The position numbers and the translations under genes were made by a program. Below the pieces are notes generated by a model. It was given only the letters and a program-made list of their open reading frames with translations. It made no database searches and had not been told where the DNA came from. 64,000 nt of DNA from Acetobacterium sp965140355 (GTDB taxonomy: Bacteria > Bacillota > Clostridia > Eubacteriales > Eubacteriaceae). Positions within the stretch are counted from its first letter, which is position 1; each line of letters starts with the position of its first letter. Where the stretch lies: assembly GCA_965140355.1 (NCBI GenBank), contig OZ223192.1, forward strand, positions 124,001 to 188,000, read 5' to 3'. This document shows positions 7,350-15,286 of this stretch, piece after piece.

Positions 7350-8411
7350 ATGAATTTTAAAATAGCAGTTATTCCAGGAGATGGAATTGGTCCGGAAATT
7401 GTCGGGACGAGTTTAAAAGTTTTAGATAAGATTGCTGAAAAATATGACCATGTTTTTGATTATACCAAAGTGTTGGCCGGTGGTGCCGCCATCGATGCTT
7501 GTAATATGCCATTGCCACAAGAAACTGTGGACATTTGTTTAGCCAGTGATGCGGTGTTATTAGGGGCTTTGGGTGGACCTAAATGGGATAATGTCCCTGG
7601 CGACAAACGTCCGGAAGCCGGCTTGCTGGCGCTAAGAAAAAGCTTAGGACTCTACGCCAACTTAAGACCGGCGATTCTTTTTGAGGAATTAAAAGCTTCT
7701 TGTCCGTTAAAACCGGAGATCATCGGTGATGGCTTGGATATTATGGTGGTGCGTGAATTAACCGGGGGGATTTATTTCGGTGAAAAAGGACGTGATGGCG
7801 AAAATGCTGCTTGGGATATCATGAAATATACCCGACCAGAAGTTTTGCGGATTGCTCGAAAAGCTTTTGACATTGCAATGAAGCGTAATAAAAAAGTGAC
7901 GAATGTTGATAAAGCCAACGTTTTGGAAGTTTCTCGCTTCTGGAGAAGTTGTGTTGAAGAAGTCGCTAAAGATTATCCGGAAGTTGAGTTAAATCACTTA
8001 TATGTCGATAACGCAGCGATGCAATTGGTGATCAACCCTAAACAATTTGATGTGATTGTGACGGGAAACTTGTTTGGGGATATTTTATCTGACGAAGCCA
8101 GTATGATTACCGGTTCGATTGGGATGCTTCCTTCAGCCAGTATGGCAGACGGAAAATTCGGAATGTTCGAACCGATTCATGGCTCAGCTCCAGACATTGC
8201 CGATCAGAATAAAGCGAACCCGATTGCTACGATTATGTCGGTGGCAATGATGTTGCGTTATTCATTAGATTTAACCAAAGAAGCCGATGCCATTGATGCT
8301 GCTGTTCAGAAAACATTGGCGCAAGGTTATCGAACCGGTGATATTTTCAGTGACGGTATGACTTTAGTGGGAACTGTTGAAATGGGTCAAAAGATCATCG
8401 AAAATTTATAA
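7350..8411 (+). CDS. leuB: 3-isopropylmalate dehydrogenase
   Basis: Oxidatively decarboxylates 3-isopropylmalate (and methylmalate in the citramalate route) with NAD+ and Mg2+. The 353 residues match the family. Features: IPGDGIGPEI near the N-terminus, the LRKSLGLYANLRPA substrate loop, VRELTGGIYFG, the metal-binding NLFGDILSDEASMITGSIG, and MFEPIHGSAPDIA. ATG 7350 is chosen because AAGGAGG lies 6 bases upstream; the in-frame TTG at 7314 has no ribosome site. Between the gapped region after cimA and ilvD. Confidence 0.95.
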   Translation: MNFKIAVIPGDGIGPEIVGTSLKVLDKIAEKYDHVFDYTKVLAGGAAIDACNMPLPQETVDICLASDAVLLGALGGPKWDNVPGDKRPEAGLLALRKSLGLYANLRPAILFEELKASCPLKPEIIGDGLDIMVVRELTGGIYFGEKGRDGENAAWDIMKYTRPEVLRIARKAFDIAMKRNKKVTNVDKANVLEVSRFWRSCVEEVAKDYPEVELNHLYVDNAAMQLVINPKQFDVIVTGNLFGDILSDEASMITGSIGMLPSASMADGKFGMFEPIHGSAPDIADQNKANPIATIMSVAMMLRYSLDLTKEADAIDAAVQKTLAQGYRTGDIFSDGMTLVGTVEMGQKIIENL

Positions 8412-8431
8412 GATTTATTATTGGAAAACAT

Positions 8432-8470
8432 AAATTTTTGGTACCGCGGGCGAATTTTATTGGCCCAAAA
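8432..8470 (+). promoter_or_regulatory. T-box-like antiterminator remnant before ilvD
   Basis: TGGTACCGCG (8439-8448) matches the T-box core UGGNACCGCG exactly. It sits between TTTT and GGGC, which can pair with GCCC (8463-8466) and AAAA (8467-8470), resembling an antiterminator with its bulge. There is no room for Stem I within the 103-bp gap and no T run follows. It may be a relic or a coincidence. Confidence 0.35.
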
Positions 8471-8514
8471 CGGGAATCATCTTTATATCAAAACAATCAT
8501 AGAAAGGAATTAAA

Positions 8515-10179
8515 ATGAAAAGTGATCGTGTAAAAAAAGGAGTTGAAACAACTCCGCAACGTTCTTTATTTAAAGCGATGGGTTATATTGATGAAGAACT
8601 GGAGCAACCGTTAGTAGGGGTAGTAAATTCTTTTAACGAAATTATTCCCGGACATATTCATTTAAATACTATTACCAAAGCTGCCAAAGAAGGCATTCGG
8701 ATGGCTGGGGGAACGCCGATTGAATTTCCCGCCATTGGTGTTTGCGATGGCATTGCAATGGGACATGTGGGGATGAAATATTCGCTGGCTTCCCGAGAAC
8801 TGATTGCTGATTCCATTGAAATTATGGCGACGGCACATTCGCTTGATGCTTTAGTTTTAATTCCGAACTGCGATAAAATTGTCCCGGGGATGCTGATGGC
8901 GGCAGCGCGGCTTAATATTCCAGCGGTTGTTGTTAGCGGCGGTCCAATGCTCACCGGTAAAGCGGTGGGGCAAAAAGAAACTGATTTAAATACCGCTTTT
9001 GAAGCAGTCGGGGCTTTTAATGCCGGTAAAATTGATGAAACCGAGCTGAAGTCTTTTGAAGATTCAGTATGTCCCGGCTGTGGTTCCTGTTCGGGAATGT
9101 TCACTGCCAACAGTATGAATTGTCTGACTGAAGTGTTAGGGATGGGATTACCGGGCAACGGCACTATTCCTGCTGTTTTTGCCGAACGGATTCGATTGGC
9201 TAAAAAAGCCGGGATTCAGGTAATGGAAATGTGGAAGCGCGATATCAAACCGAGAGATATTATGACTGAGGAGAATTTTAAAAATGCCTTAGCGTGTGAT
9301 ATGGCATTAGGTTGTTCTACCAACAGTATTTTACATTTACCGGCGATTGCTAACGAAGCCGGAGTGATTATTGATCTCGACGAAGTCAATGAGATTTCGG
9401 CGAAAACACCACATTTGTGTAAACTGGCACCAGCCGGACACCATCATTTGGAAGATTTGTATTACGCTGGCGGTATTCAGGCAGTGATGAAAACTTTGGC
9501 GGATGCCAAGCTCATTGACACCAGTTTGATGACCGTCACCGGTAAAACCATTGCTGATAATTTGACTTGTGTCATTAACAAAAATCCCGAAGTTATTCGA
9601 CCACTGGATAATCCTTACAGTAAAACCGGTGGGCTCGCGGTTCTTTTTGGAAATCTGGCACCGGATGGCGGTGTTGTTAAACAAGGCGCAGTTGCTCCGG
9701 AAATGCTTAAACACGAAGGTCCGGCGCGGATTTTCAACTCCGAAGAAGATGCCACGGCAGCGATTAAAGCCGGTAAAATTGTTGCTGGTGATGTGGTTGT
9801 TATTCGTTACGAAGGGCCTAAAGGCGGACCTGGGATGCGGGAAATGTTATTTCCAACTTCGGCTATTGCCGGAATGGGGCTGGACAAGGATGTAGCTTTA
9901 ATTACGGATGGTCGTTTTTCTGGAGCAACTCGCGGCGCGTGTATCGGACATATTTCACCGGAAGCAGCAGCGGGCGGAACCATTGGTTTAATTGAAGAAG
10001 GGGATATCATTGCTATCGATATTCCTAATCGTTCGCTTCAGGTCAATGTTGATGAAGCTGTTTTGGCAAAACGAAAAGCTGCCTGGGTTCCTATTGAACC
10101 GAAGATTAAGACCGGTTACCTCTCCCGTTACGCTAAATTAGTTACCTCAGCATCGACGGGTGCCGTATTTGAAAAATAA
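8515..10179 (+). CDS. ilvD: Dihydroxy-acid dehydratase
   Basis: Dehydrates 2,3-dihydroxy-isovalerate and -methylvalerate to the 2-oxo acids of Val and Ile; an oxygen-sensitive Fe-S enzyme of the cytoplasm. The 554 residues match the family. Cluster-binding signatures: IPNCDKIVPGM and CPGCGSCSGMFTANSMNC. Other family blocks: GVCDGIAMGH near the N-terminus, NGTIPAVFAERIRLAK in the middle and GRFSGATRGACIGHISPEAA near the C-terminus. ATG 8515 follows GAAAGGAATTAAA. Preceded by the T-box-like remnant and followed by a long imperfect hairpin before ilvB. Confidence 0.96.
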   Translation: MKSDRVKKGVETTPQRSLFKAMGYIDEELEQPLVGVVNSFNEIIPGHIHLNTITKAAKEGIRMAGGTPIEFPAIGVCDGIAMGHVGMKYSLASRELIADSIEIMATAHSLDALVLIPNCDKIVPGMLMAAARLNIPAVVVSGGPMLTGKAVGQKETDLNTAFEAVGAFNAGKIDETELKSFEDSVCPGCGSCSGMFTANSMNCLTEVLGMGLPGNGTIPAVFAERIRLAKKAGIQVMEMWKRDIKPRDIMTEENFKNALACDMALGCSTNSILHLPAIANEAGVIIDLDEVNEISAKTPHLCKLAPAGHHHLEDLYYAGGIQAVMKTLADAKLIDTSLMTVTGKTIADNLTCVINKNPEVIRPLDNPYSKTGGLAVLFGNLAPDGGVVKQGAVAPEMLKHEGPARIFNSEEDATAAIKAGKIVAGDVVVIRYEGPKGGPGMREMLFPTSAIAGMGLDKDVALITDGRFSGATRGACIGHISPEAAAGGTIGLIEEGDIIAIDIPNRSLQVNVDEAVLAKRKAAWVPIEPKIKTGYLSRYAKLVTSASTGAVFEK

Positions 10180-10191
10180 ATTTTGGGTCTA

Positions 10192-10239
10192 AATACGTGT
10201 TTATGAGGGTGGGTATTTTACTCTTATAAACATGTATTA
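10192..10239 (+). repeat. Imperfect hairpin between ilvD and ilvB
   Basis: AATAC-G-TGTTTAT (10192-10204) pairs with ATAAACA-T-GTATT (10227-10239) with one mismatch, and GGGT/ACTC can extend it inwards. No T run follows. It may modulate read-through or stability of the ilvB part of the transcript. Confidence 0.55.
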
Positions 10240-10302
10240 ATCCTCAGATGAAAGAATAATTATTTAAAAACCTATTGCAAACAACAGGAAGGAAGTGAAA
10301 AT

Positions 10303-11964
10303 TTGAATAACAAAGAATTATTATTAGGGTCGGAAATTACCGTCCGTTGTTTAGAAGAGCAAGGCATTAAACATGTCTTTTCATTCCCCGGTGGTGTCGT
10401 CATTCCATTATTTGATGCTTTTTACCGTTTGGAGCATGATATTACCGAAATTGGTCCTTGTCATGAACAAAACGGTGTTCATGCCGCTGATGGTTATGCT
10501 AGAACCAGCGATACGGTGGGCGTAGCGATTACTACTTCGGGGCCGGGGGCAACCAATGCGATCACAGGGATTGCCAATGCATATTTGGATTCAGTACCGT
10601 TAGTAGTTATTACAGGGCAGGTTGCCTCGCCGCTATTGGGGAAAGATTCTTTTCAGGAAATCGATATCACCAACGTAACCATGCAAATTACTAAGCATAA
10701 TTATCTGGTAACTGATGTGGAAGATCTAGCGGATACCATTCGCGAAGCTTTTGTGATTGCTCAATCGGGGCGACCGGGTCCAGTTGTAATCGATATTCCC
10801 AAAGACATTTTTTTAGCAAAAACTAAATACGAAAAGATGTACATACCAAAATTACGGCAAATTTATCCGGAAATTATGGAATCAAAAGTTTATGAAGCGA
10901 TAGCGGCAATTAATGCTGCCGAAAGACCAATGATTTATGCTGGTGGCGGGGTGATAAAATCTAAAGCCCATGAACAACTACTGGCGTTTGCTGAAAAATC
11001 CGGTATTCCAGTAGCTAATTCACTGATGGGTCTGGGCGGCATTCCCCGAGATCACGAGTTATCGTTAGGGATGGTCGGAATGCATGGTTTTCAGGAAACT
11101 AATCTGGCGGTTATTAATTCTGATTTGCTAATAGCAATCGGTGCCCGCTTTAGTGACCGGGTAACGGGAAACTGCGATGCTTTTGTACGTAACAAAAAAA
11201 TTATTCACATTGATGTTGACCCAACTGAGTTTGCCAAAAATATCCCGACGGAAATTCAGATTCATGGAAACATCAAAGATGTTTTGCCATTATTAACCGC
11301 AGGAATTGAAGAAAAGTCATATCCAGACTGGTATGAAAAAATTAAAGGCTGGATTATTCCTTGTGTGGAAAAGGGGAACTATCATCCTAAGAATATTTTA
11401 AACACAATTAATGCGGCTTATCCAGAAGCTTTCGTGGTAACTGAAGTTGGGCAACATCAGATGTGGGTAGGACAGTACTGGAATGTCAAACGTCCGGCGC
11501 AGTTTATTACTTCAGGCGGATTAGGTACAATGGGTTATGGTCTCGGCGCTGCAATCGGCGTGAAACTGGCAAACCCCGATGCAGATGTGTTGCTGATTGC
11601 CGGGGATGGCAGTTTTAGAATGAACTGTCAGGAACTGATTACGGTTAGTAAATACAACATTCCACTTAAAATTTTCCTTTTTGATAATGAAGCATTGGGA
11701 ATGGTCAGACAATGGCAGAAGTTATTTAGTGATAAACGTTATGCACAAACGGATATTGTTCAATGCACCGATTATCTGATGTTGGCGGCCGCCAGTGGGA
11801 TACCGGGTTATCAAGTAACGACGATAAACGAACTGGAACATGTATTGGAGCTGATTAAAGATAAAGAAGGACCGTTATTGGTTCATGTTAAAATTTCCAA
11901 TGAAGAAGGGGTTTACCCAATTGTTCCAGCAGGTTGCGCAATCGATGAGATTTATTACGAATAG
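10303..11964 (+). CDS. ilvB: Acetolactate synthase, large (catalytic) subunit
   Basis: Makes acetolactate or acetohydroxybutyrate from pyruvate with ThDP, Mg2+ and FAD, the first step of Val/Ile synthesis. The 553 residues have the ThDP Glu in GPCHEQNGVHAADGYAR (about 50-66), the FAD-domain segment SDRVTGN, the ThDP/Mg motif GDGSFRMNCQELITVSKYNIPLKIFLFDN, and GMVRQWQKLF, characteristic of the anabolic enzyme rather than catabolic AlsS. Start TTG 10303 after AGGAAGGAAG. No ilvN regulatory-subunit gene follows; a strong terminator ends the operon. ilvN may lie elsewhere. Confidence 0.94.
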   Translation: MNNKELLLGSEITVRCLEEQGIKHVFSFPGGVVIPLFDAFYRLEHDITEIGPCHEQNGVHAADGYARTSDTVGVAITTSGPGATNAITGIANAYLDSVPLVVITGQVASPLLGKDSFQEIDITNVTMQITKHNYLVTDVEDLADTIREAFVIAQSGRPGPVVIDIPKDIFLAKTKYEKMYIPKLRQIYPEIMESKVYEAIAAINAAERPMIYAGGGVIKSKAHEQLLAFAEKSGIPVANSLMGLGGIPRDHELSLGMVGMHGFQETNLAVINSDLLIAIGARFSDRVTGNCDAFVRNKKIIHIDVDPTEFAKNIPTEIQIHGNIKDVLPLLTAGIEEKSYPDWYEKIKGWIIPCVEKGNYHPKNILNTINAAYPEAFVVTEVGQHQMWVGQYWNVKRPAQFITSGGLGTMGYGLGAAIGVKLANPDADVLLIAGDGSFRMNCQELITVSKYNIPLKIFLFDNEALGMVRQWQKLFSDKRYAQTDIVQCTDYLMLAAASGIPGYQVTTINELEHVLELIKDKEGPLLVHVKISNEEGVYPIVPAGCAIDEIYYE

Positions 11965-12028
11965 CCATACAATACTAAAATTTGAAATAGGCACAGTCAT
12001 TATTAATTGCCTTAACGAATAAATAAAA

Positions 12029-12072
12029 AACAAAACACCTCAATTCGGTTGAAAATGAGGTGTTTTGTTTTT
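12029..12072 (+). terminator. Operon terminator after ilvB
   Basis: CAAAACACCTCA (12031-12042) pairs perfectly with TGAGGTGTTTTG (12056-12067), flanked by an A run on the left and a T run on the right, so it can act in both directions. Confidence 0.92.
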
Positions 12073-12253
12073 GTGCGTCTGGCATAGGCATTTAAATCGG
12101 GCGATAATAATTCAAAACTGATAACTATTCGATTTATAAGGAAAGCCTCGAATTATAATTTATTTTAATTGTTAAAATATTAAATAAAAGGGCAGCAAAG
12201 GATAGTTATTTCTGATATAATTCGATTAATTATGATTTTGATTTAAATATGCT

Positions 12254-12555
12254 ATGTTCAAAATGATTATTGAATCAATACCAGCAAATGTTTTTTTCAA
12301 AGACCCGGAATTGGCAAAATTATATTATGAAGATGAGCTTCAAATTATAAAAACAAGAAAAGGTGCATAGTATTTTAGTGAAATGGCTTTCGGTAAAGAA
12401 AAATATTATTATGAGCAAAAAATAATTGAAATTCTGTAAAAGGACGGTTTGATGCTTTCGGTTATTATAGGTGAAACTAATGGGTTAAAGTTCCTGAATG
12501 ATAGTTTTGGGCATCAAACTGAGGAGCGGTTATTAACAATAGAGAAAGGGTTTGC
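12254..12555 (+). pseudogene. Decayed PAS-GGDEF signalling gene
   Basis: One reading frame runs from ATG 12254 across two in-frame stops, TAG 12368-12370 and TAA 12437-12439. Before the first stop it reads IIESIPANVFFKDPEL, a typical PAS domain start. After the second it reads VIIGETNGLKFLNDSFGHQ followed by EERLL, the start of a GGDEF domain (compare D-NGLK-IND-FGH). The GGDEF motif itself and the rest of the domain are missing; the next gene begins at 12556. Two nonsense changes plus internal and 3' loss make this a pseudogene of a diguanylate cyclase-like sensor. Confidence 0.72.
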
Positions 12556-13623
12556 ATGGAAGCGAGCAAATTTAAAACAAAGCTGGAAAAGTATTATCTG
12601 GGGAAAAAGAATAAGCATCAAGATAAAAAATTATATTTAGGGATTAAAATATGTATTTGTTTGTTATTATATGCGGTTATCATTGCCGTACAAATTCAGA
12701 TGGTAAAATCGGCAATAAATTTAGTTGGAATTGTGGCGCAAATACAGGTGATGATTTCAATATATATGGTTATTGCGATTAAAAATAAAGGTTACGCAAT
12801 TGCAACAGTGGTCAACTTAATTGCGATTATAATAGTTATCGTTGTTTTACTTAAAACTGGAAATGCCAGAGTTTTACCTGGTGTGAGTGTTCCCATTGGG
12901 ACAATTATAACCATTAGTATTATTTGGCTTTATGGAAAAGGGCTGGACTCAAAACTGGCCGAACTTTCCAGACAAAAAGAAGAAATTAGTTTTCTCTACA
13001 AAGAGCTCGCAATTTCAGAAAAAAAAAGAGTAAAACAAAATTTAGAATTGATTGAAGTTAATAATAAAATGAAAAAAAGAGAAGTGCGACTAAATTATCT
13101 CGTATATATTGATGTTTTAACGGAATTACCTAATCGTAAAATGATGATTAAGAAAATGGAACATTTAATTGAAACATTACGTGATAAGGGCGATAGCTTC
13201 GCGCTCATTCTAATTGACTTAAATAATTTTAAAAAAATCAATATTTTGAAAGGTTATGATGTCGGCGATTTATTACTAAAAGAGATTGCGTTTAGAATCA
13301 AGAAAAATATTGATAAAGAAGACATGTTAGGTCGTGTTGGTGGTGATGAATTTGTGTTAATTACTCAGCACAAACTAAATGAAACTGAAATTTATGAATA
13401 TGTAGATAGAATAAGAATCCTATTATCAAAAGAATTTATGATTGATAAGATGATTTTAAATATAAGTGCAAGCTTTGGAGTTTCTGTTTTTCCTCAAGAT
13501 GCAAAAAGTGCAATAGAAATGTTAAAACAGGCAGATGTAGCAATGAGCCAAGCTAAGGAGTTCGGCAAAAATGGAATATGTTTTTATGATAAGACATTAA
13601 ATGCTGTTACCGATAAAAGCTGA
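12556..13623 (+). CDS. Membrane diguanylate cyclase (GGDEF)
   Basis: Probably makes the second messenger c-di-GMP from two GTP. The 355 residues contain about four membrane helices (roughly 29-49, 52-75, 81-99, 108-126), a charged coiled-coil linker (127-175) and a C-terminal GGDEF domain with DVLTELPNRK, DLNNFKKIN and an intact VGGDEF (261-266). The product-inhibition RxxD site is not conserved. No sensory domain outside the membrane part is obvious. ATG 12556 follows AAAGGG by 5 bases. It begins where the decayed PAS-GGDEF gene ends, so it may have replaced part of it. Signalling output is inferred. Confidence 0.85.
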   Translation: MEASKFKTKLEKYYLGKKNKHQDKKLYLGIKICICLLLYAVIIAVQIQMVKSAINLVGIVAQIQVMISIYMVIAIKNKGYAIATVVNLIAIIIVIVVLLKTGNARVLPGVSVPIGTIITISIIWLYGKGLDSKLAELSRQKEEISFLYKELAISEKKRVKQNLELIEVNNKMKKREVRLNYLVYIDVLTELPNRKMMIKKMEHLIETLRDKGDSFALILIDLNNFKKINILKGYDVGDLLLKEIAFRIKKNIDKEDMLGRVGGDEFVLITQHKLNETEIYEYVDRIRILLSKEFMIDKMILNISASFGVSVFPQDAKSAIEMLKQADVAMSQAKEFGKNGICFYDKTLNAVTDKS

Positions 13624-13738
13624 GCTAAATGCTAAGGTTTCTTTATGATTATCCTAATAAATAAGTATCAGTTAACTGTGAAATTGTCGCGAGTTTTGCG
13701 ATCAGTTTTGCACGAAACAAATGCTAATGGAGGTTTAT

Positions 13739-14971
13739 GTGAAATTTAAATTAAAAGAAATATTTGTAATAACACTATTTGTTGCTTTATTAGGAGGAGT
13801 TGTCGGCGGAATTACTTGGGGATTATTGTTTATTATGGATGCCGGTATTCATTTTCTCTGGGTCGACGTAAAGAATGCGATTAGTTTTCCACTTTATTCG
13901 ATTATCGTTTGTAGTTTCGGGGGATTGCTGATTGGTCTTTGGGAGCAACGGTTTGGTCCATATCCTCGTGAAATGGCTGAAGTTTTGAATGAAGTAAAGA
14001 AAGGCGGGAAGATTCCCTACAATAATTTGCATATTATTGCGATTGCCGCCCTGCTGCCATTAATTTTTGGGGGAAGTTTAGGCCCTGAAGCGGGCTTGAG
14101 CGGAGTAATCGCTGGTTTGTGTTTTTGGTTCTCGGATCGGTTTAAGTTTATTTTTTCGGAAATGGAGGAATTGCCTCAAATTGGTGTTGCGGCAACGGTT
14201 GGCGTTATTTTTGGTTCGCCACTTTTTGCTTTTGTAAATCAATTTGAAGATGAAAACAAACCCACTGCCATTCCTAAAAATATAAAAATATTTGTTTATT
14301 TTGTGGGGATTTTGAGCGGATATGGGATTTTAACACTGTTACAAAATTTATTCGGAGGAAAATTAGGAATGGGTCATTTTCCCGCGATTGAAACGCTATC
14401 AGGGGGAGAATGGGCAGCGGCTATTCCATTGGCATTTATCGGTGTGATGGCCGGTATGCTTTATTATCTTTTTAAACGGTTAGTAAAATTTGCGGTCAAA
14501 CCTTTGCAAAAAAATATTGTTTTAAAGGGAATCATTGGTGGGATTATTCTCGGAGTCGTTGGGATGATACTCCCCTATACAATGTTTTCAGGTGAACGTC
14601 AAATGACTGAGGTTATGAATTCGTGGCAAGGGATGGGCTTTGCGGTTTTATTTATTACCGGTATTGTTAAATTATTAATTGGCAGTGTTTGTCATCAAAT
14701 GGGGTGGCGTGGCGGTAAAATTTTCCCGACCATTTTTTCCGGAGTGGCAATTGGTTACGCGTTTGCACTGATTCTCCCGATTGATTCAATATTTTGTGTT
14801 GCCATTGTAACTGCAGCACTGACTGCGACGGTGATGCGAAAACCATTAGCGGTTATCTTGCTGTTGTTGATTTGTTTTCCAATAAATGGGATTGTTCCAA
14901 TGACGATTGGAGCTGTGATTGGTGGTGCAATTCCAGTGCCAGAATGGATTGGAAGCATTGAAGAAGATTAG
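13739..14971 (+). CDS. ClC-type chloride channel/transporter
   Basis: An integral membrane protein of about 410 residues and roughly ten helices. The ClC signatures are recognisable: GGSLGPEAGLSG (the GxxGPE filter region, with the gating-type Glu) and RGGKIFPTIFSGVAIG (GGxFxP-type motif). It could be a chloride channel or Cl-/H+ or fluoride-type antiporter; I cannot decide from the sequence. Start GTG 13739 is preferred because GGAGG (13729-13733) lies 5 bases upstream, while the in-frame ATG at 13721 has no ribosome site. Single gene between two c-di-GMP loci. Confidence 0.85.
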   Translation: MKFKLKEIFVITLFVALLGGVVGGITWGLLFIMDAGIHFLWVDVKNAISFPLYSIIVCSFGGLLIGLWEQRFGPYPREMAEVLNEVKKGGKIPYNNLHIIAIAALLPLIFGGSLGPEAGLSGVIAGLCFWFSDRFKFIFSEMEELPQIGVAATVGVIFGSPLFAFVNQFEDENKPTAIPKNIKIFVYFVGILSGYGILTLLQNLFGGKLGMGHFPAIETLSGGEWAAAIPLAFIGVMAGMLYYLFKRLVKFAVKPLQKNIVLKGIIGGIILGVVGMILPYTMFSGERQMTEVMNSWQGMGFAVLFITGIVKLLIGSVCHQMGWRGGKIFPTIFSGVAIGYAFALILPIDSIFCVAIVTAALTATVMRKPLAVILLLLICFPINGIVPMTIGAVIGGAIPVPEWIGSIEED

Positions 14972-15286
14972 CTAAAATTATGTTCAGATAGGGAGGAATC
15001 CTTGAAAACAAGGGCGTTAAATTGATAAATAAAAGCAAAGAAAAAATCCAAAATATTTTTTCCCTATTAGTAATGTCTAGGGATATGTTACAATATCTGG
15101 AAAAGATAAGGATCTGAAAGCGACTATTTCGAAAGTGGAAAAATCGATGTACAGAAATAAAAAGATAATTATCTTAGAAAATTATTGCGATTAATTGATT
15201 AGTGTAAAAATTATGATAAGATAATTAATTGCGAATTTACTCAAAAATTAGTAGCAGAATGCTTGCTTTAAAACGGAGGCTGATTG
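14972..15286 (+). other. Gap of about 315 bp before the first GGDEF-EAL gene
   Basis: AT-rich with no supported gene. I searched it for a c-di-GMP riboswitch and saw none. A GGGAGG followed by TTG gives only a 7-codon frame (15002-15025), too short to call. The ribosome site of the next gene, GGAGG, is at 15275-15279. Confidence 0.5.

Noticed and set aside
8658..9164. 168-codon minus-strand frame inside ilvD
   Set aside because: An antisense shadow of a well-conserved gene with repetitive composition and no start signals.
12449..12640. Separate 63-codon gene
   Set aside because: It is the 3' part of the decayed PAS-GGDEF frame running into the next gene out of frame, not an independent protein.
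14972..15286. c-di-GMP riboswitch before the GGDEF-EAL gene
   Set aside because: The conserved blocks of class I and II c-di-GMP riboswitches are not present.
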